From positions 956,258 to 1,020,257 of the forward strand of contig CAADRB010000021.1 of the NCBI GenBank assembly GCA_900708905.1: a stretch of DNA of 64,000 bases. The letters are read 5' to 3'. Under the pieces are notes generated by a model. The model was not told where the DNA came from, searched no databases, and saw nothing but the letters and a program-made list of their open reading frames with translations. This document shows positions 62,301 to 64,000 of this stretch, piece after piece. A program made the position numbers and the translations under genes. Positions within the stretch are counted from its first letter, which is position 1. Each line of letters begins with the position of its first letter. The DNA comes from Hymenolepis diminuta (lineage: Eukaryota; Platyhelminthes; Cestoda; Cyclophyllidea; Hymenolepididae).

Positions 62301-64000
62301 CGAAAGATTTACAAATTTGCAAGAAGTTACATAAATAAAAATCACAGAACAAATAACTTTCTCAAATAAAAAAGTTGAGAAATCGAATTGGAGACGGCAG
62401 TGCCGCTGCAAGGCCTTAACTAAATTTTTAATACACCACCCATTTTTATTTTGGAAATAGCTTTTTCCCAGGACATAGCATATGGTTATCCAAGCATTTA
62501 TTGATGGAAGAAGTTAGAAAAAGAATACGTCGAATGTAAGTTTTATTTGCAGTGAGGATATTTTTGCTCTCTGTGGAGTTTATTTGTGATTCAATTCACA
62601 CTTGATTGCACCAACTTCTGAAATTGGTCTTGAAAACAATGAACCTGCACTGAAATTAAAATTTGTGTGAACGTAATTTTAATATTCCAAAAAGTTTTCG
62701 ACAAATATCTAACCTTCCTAAATCTAATTTGAGGTGACCTTCAATAATCTAAAAGCCGAAAAGACTCTCAGTAGCAGGATGTGACCTCTGAGTTTACATT
62801 TACACAAATAGCAAATATATTTGAGCAAACAACTGGAAGCTTATTCAGGCTCTCTTGTTACATAAAACAATTCAATTCTTGATGTCAATTGAATTTACCT
62901 TATTTACTTCTGTAATTTGAATATTAACTCAAAATATATGTATTTTCCAACTCAATTCCTCATTCTTTGGAGGATGAGAAGTATTGTATTCAACCGATTT
63001 CATATGAAGCCTGACTCCAGCTCTTGATCACTATTTTCAATACTTTCTGATGAATTCTTGCAGTGCATTATAATTAACAATCTTGTCTACATCATATATC
63101 CATGAAAGTTTATTTGAATAGTTTAACCGTACAAAAAAGGCAATTGAGAAAAAGTCAGATTAATTTTTCAGGAGTCTGAAATTTAGTAGGCCTATACACA
63201 ATCATTGCCCTGCATGATTTGGCAGCTAACTTGACACTTAGTGATCCATTTAAACCACTACAATACCTCATCCTGTCTGCTCAGTTACAACGGACTATAG
63301 TACAAACTTGTCGTCTCTCACAAAATCCTTTAATGTGTAATTATGATATGATTTACATCTTTTCCTCCATTATACGTGTGATAAAGGAGCAACATAAAGG
63401 AATTTCCTTTAAAACGCAAAAAATAGTCTCAACAAATCAAGCAATTTCTCAAACTCATCTTTTTAAAAATATATTGCAAATTTGTTGGTGAAAATCAGTA
63501 TCTCACTTAACAATCATTGTACAAATCTGTTGGTTTGAAATCAAATGAATTCACTGCAAAGTGCATATCTATTTTCGTCTATTTTTTCAGCCTCTTAGTT
63601 CAACTTCGAGTCGGAGTTAGGGACAGCACTTGGCCAGTTCTCGGTTCTGTGAACGAAAAGGACAAATACTCCCACTTCAATCCCTTTTACAGTCAAGAAC
63701 GCATAGCTTTTCGATTCTCCTCTCCCAAGTTAGAGCTCAAGCCTTTCACGGACTCACAACCGCCAGCGTCACAAACTCAAAGCTCCCTTTCCTCCACCAC
63801 ACAGCCCCCAACTCTCGCCACTCCAGCAACTGGACATCTCAATATCCGACCCCCCTATTACTTAAACGCTCAGCGATCGGTCAGTGTTGTTGAATTTGCT
63901 CCTCCATCACCGGCGATGCTAGCTGTGGCGGCATCTGCTTTGGGGAAATCAGTCGCGACGGAAAATATATCGCAAAATCACAAGGAAATCGGCCACTCGT
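38374..64000 (+). CDS. TRAPPC10: TRAPPC10, TRAPP II complex subunit (C-terminus beyond window)
   Basis: Model: exons 38374-38404, 38717-38931, 39001-39182, 39288-39474, 43275-43386, 44723-44979, 45075-45871, 46932-47105, 47685-48104, 51038-51367, 53732-53919, 55394-55776, 55843-56071, 57488-57870, 59412-59512, 63591 to beyond 64000; about 1466 codons so far (human 1259 residues in all). TRAPPC10 belongs to TRAPP II, a tethering complex and Rab exchange factor at the Golgi. Similarity to human runs from the start (ENRPIIYYYGDD against ENKPIVTCAGDQ), through PVQWSRR, EWLVIII, WDFMEYYQ, EEMSSLYSCM, DEALECME, SLELADFYR and KAEALYHQA, to ISIILPTGRPYPIHLL and LLVQLRVGVRD. The N-terminal half forms alpha-solenoid, the C-terminal half beta-sandwich-rich segments. 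Ser/Asn-rich insertions lie in exons 7, 10 and 11, making the protein longer than human. The 31-base first exon is supported by phase and similarity. Exon 13 to 14 keeps frame only with a GC donor at 56072. The stop codon is not in the window. Confidence 0.92.
39475..43274 (+). other. TRAPPC10 intron 4, contains a dispersed repeat
   Basis: 3.8 kb, donor GTAAGT, acceptor TTTTTTAG. Carries the first copy of a dispersed repeat near 40889-41135. A 93-codon minus-strand frame at 42893-43174 has no recognisable content. The exons flanking the intron join at YYQCL/EEMSS as in human. Confidence 0.65.
40889..41135 (+). repeat. Dispersed repeat, copy 1 (possible LINE 3'-end relic)
   Basis: Similar to 48567-48755 in the same orientation. 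Shared landmarks: GAACACCA, GAGCTGA, CCAAAATGTATT, AGGATTCA, GTAAGAG, AATACAAA against AATGCAAA, and GTCACTT. On the minus strand one frame reads HLLLRCP followed by NTFWPSQLLVF, reminiscent of the C-terminal end of non-LTR retrotransposon proteins. That family assignment is inference; repeat status rests on the pair. Confidence 0.55.
43387..44722 (+). other. TRAPPC10 intron 5, no other gene seen
   Basis: 1.3 kb, phase 1, donor AAG/GTTCGT and acceptor GCCACAG. AT-rich; nothing else supported. Confidence 0.6.
45872..46931 (+). other. TRAPPC10 intron 7, no other gene seen
   Basis: 1.1 kb, phase 2, donor CG/GTTAGT and acceptor GTTTCAG. The flanking exons join as SLELADFYR/DGGNFLKAEALYHQ, matching the human protein without a gap. 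Confidence 0.65.
47106..47684 (+). other. TRAPPC10 intron 8 with a long cytosine run
   Basis: 0.6 kb, donor GTTAGT, acceptor TTTTAG. Contains an 11-base C run at 47617-47627 followed by CCCC at 47631-47634, about 50 bases before the acceptor. No gene. Confidence 0.6.
48567..48755 (+). repeat. Dispersed repeat, copy 2 (possible LINE 3'-end relic)
   Basis: Aligns with 40889-41135 in the same orientation, with an internal deletion of a few tens of bases. On the minus strand it keeps NTFWSDQLLVF where copy 1 has NTFWPSQLLVF, so a protein-like segment is recognisable in both. Degenerate and not active. Confidence 0.55.
50370..50545 (-). mobile_element. tRNA-derived SINE-like element
   Basis: On the minus strand an A-box-like TGGTGCATTGATCACC region (about 50515-50530) is followed by a clear B-box GGATTCGATTCCC (50488-50476). 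Further on, GGTGGCAGAATTCGA matches the copy near 31205 exactly. Same family, opposite orientation. Confidence 0.6.
51368..53731 (+). other. TRAPPC10 intron 10, contains a SINE-like copy
   Basis: 2.4 kb, phase 2, donor GG/GTAAAT and acceptor TTTTCAG. Holds a worn SINE-like copy at about 51725-51885. No other gene. Confidence 0.6.
51725..51885 (-). mobile_element. Worn tRNA-derived SINE-like copy
   Basis: Minus strand: GCTTAACGAGTATG, AGGTCATGAGATCGGCAC and GGATGGCAAACCGCACTAGTT follow the copy at 31083 (GATTAACGTGCTCG, TCACGATGTCGATCC, GAGTGGCAATTGGCACTAGTT). Box A is lost. Alignment by eye. Confidence 0.45.
53920..55393 (+). other. TRAPPC10 intron 11, no other gene seen
   Basis: 1.5 kb, phase 1, donor G/GTTAGT and acceptor GTTTTAG. 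AT-rich; nothing supported inside. Confidence 0.6.
56072..57487 (+). other. TRAPPC10 intron 13, candidate GC-AG intron
   Basis: 1.4 kb. The upstream exon reads CACAAAG/GCAGGT and the acceptor is TTTTAG at 57487. Using the GC donor gives phase 1, which matches exon 14; the GT donor four bases later gives phase 2 and a stop. No other gene seen. Confidence 0.5.
57871..59411 (+). other. TRAPPC10 intron 14, with a possible SINE fragment
   Basis: 1.5 kb, phase 0, donor CAG/GTGTGC and acceptor ATTGTAG. Very AT-rich. A SINE-like fragment lies at about 58690-58830. Confidence 0.55.
58690..58830 (+). mobile_element. Possible degenerate SINE-like fragment
   Basis: Shares GTCATGGATTCGAT exactly with the B-box region of the minus-strand copy at 50370-50545, followed by patchy similarity downstream. 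Weakest member of the set. Confidence 0.3.
59513..63590 (+). other. TRAPPC10 intron 15, no other gene seen
   Basis: 4.1 kb, the longest intron here, phase 2, donor AA/GTAAGC and acceptor TTTTTTCAG. AT-rich. A 90-codon frame at 63219-63491 has no recognisable content and does not share the TRAPPC10 frame. Confidence 0.6.

Noticed and set aside
63630..63893. 87-codon plus-strand frame near the window end
   Set aside because: It is an alternative frame over TRAPPC10 exon 16; the correct frame enters at 63591 with LLVQLRVGVRD, is open to the window end and matches the family.

Overview
The window is eukaryotic nuclear DNA: AT-rich, intron-rich, with GT-AG splice sites and animal protein families. 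All products are metazoan-type (SAMHD1, delta-tubulin, a galectin-fold protein, a TIF1/TRIM protein, TRAPPC10). Intron lengths fall into a very small class (33-81 bases) and a large class (about 0.6-4 kb). Splice-acceptor-like AGs sit 2-4 bases before three of the five start codons, and degenerate tRNA-derived repeats are present. Together these fit a parasitic flatworm (tapeworm or fluke); the species is not identified and this assignment is inference. No prokaryotic feature, CRISPR array, rRNA gene or functional tRNA gene was seen.

Layout. 1-1595: downstream flank. 1596-4749 (-): SAMHD1-like dNTP triphosphohydrolase, 8 exons, no SAM domain. 4750-5308: short divergent promoter region. 5309-10600 (+): delta-tubulin, 6 exons. 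10601-19280: gene-poor region with a G-quadruplex motif. 19281-27613 (-): galectin-fold protein whose sugar-binding residues are mostly replaced and which carries a long disordered tail, 3 exons. 27614-30347: intergenic. 30348-37787 (-): TIF1-type RING/B-box/coiled-coil/PHD/bromodomain protein, 6 exons. 37788-38373: second short divergent promoter region. 38374 to beyond 64000 (+): TRAPPC10, a TRAPP II subunit, 16 exons seen and the C-terminus outside the window. Long introns of TRAPPC10 and the TIF1 gene hold tRNA-derived SINE-like copies and a diverged dispersed repeat pair.

The five genes are not an operon and do not form one pathway: nucleotide metabolism, centriole/basal body, galectin-like, chromatin regulation and Golgi trafficking. 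Two pairs (SAMHD1/delta-tubulin and TIF1/TRAPPC10) are head to head with under 600 bases between start codons, so each pair may share a bidirectional promoter. Gene models were built by hand: exon phases were joined arithmetically and checked against remembered human family members; every join keeps the frame. One TRAPPC10 junction works only if a non-canonical GC donor is used.
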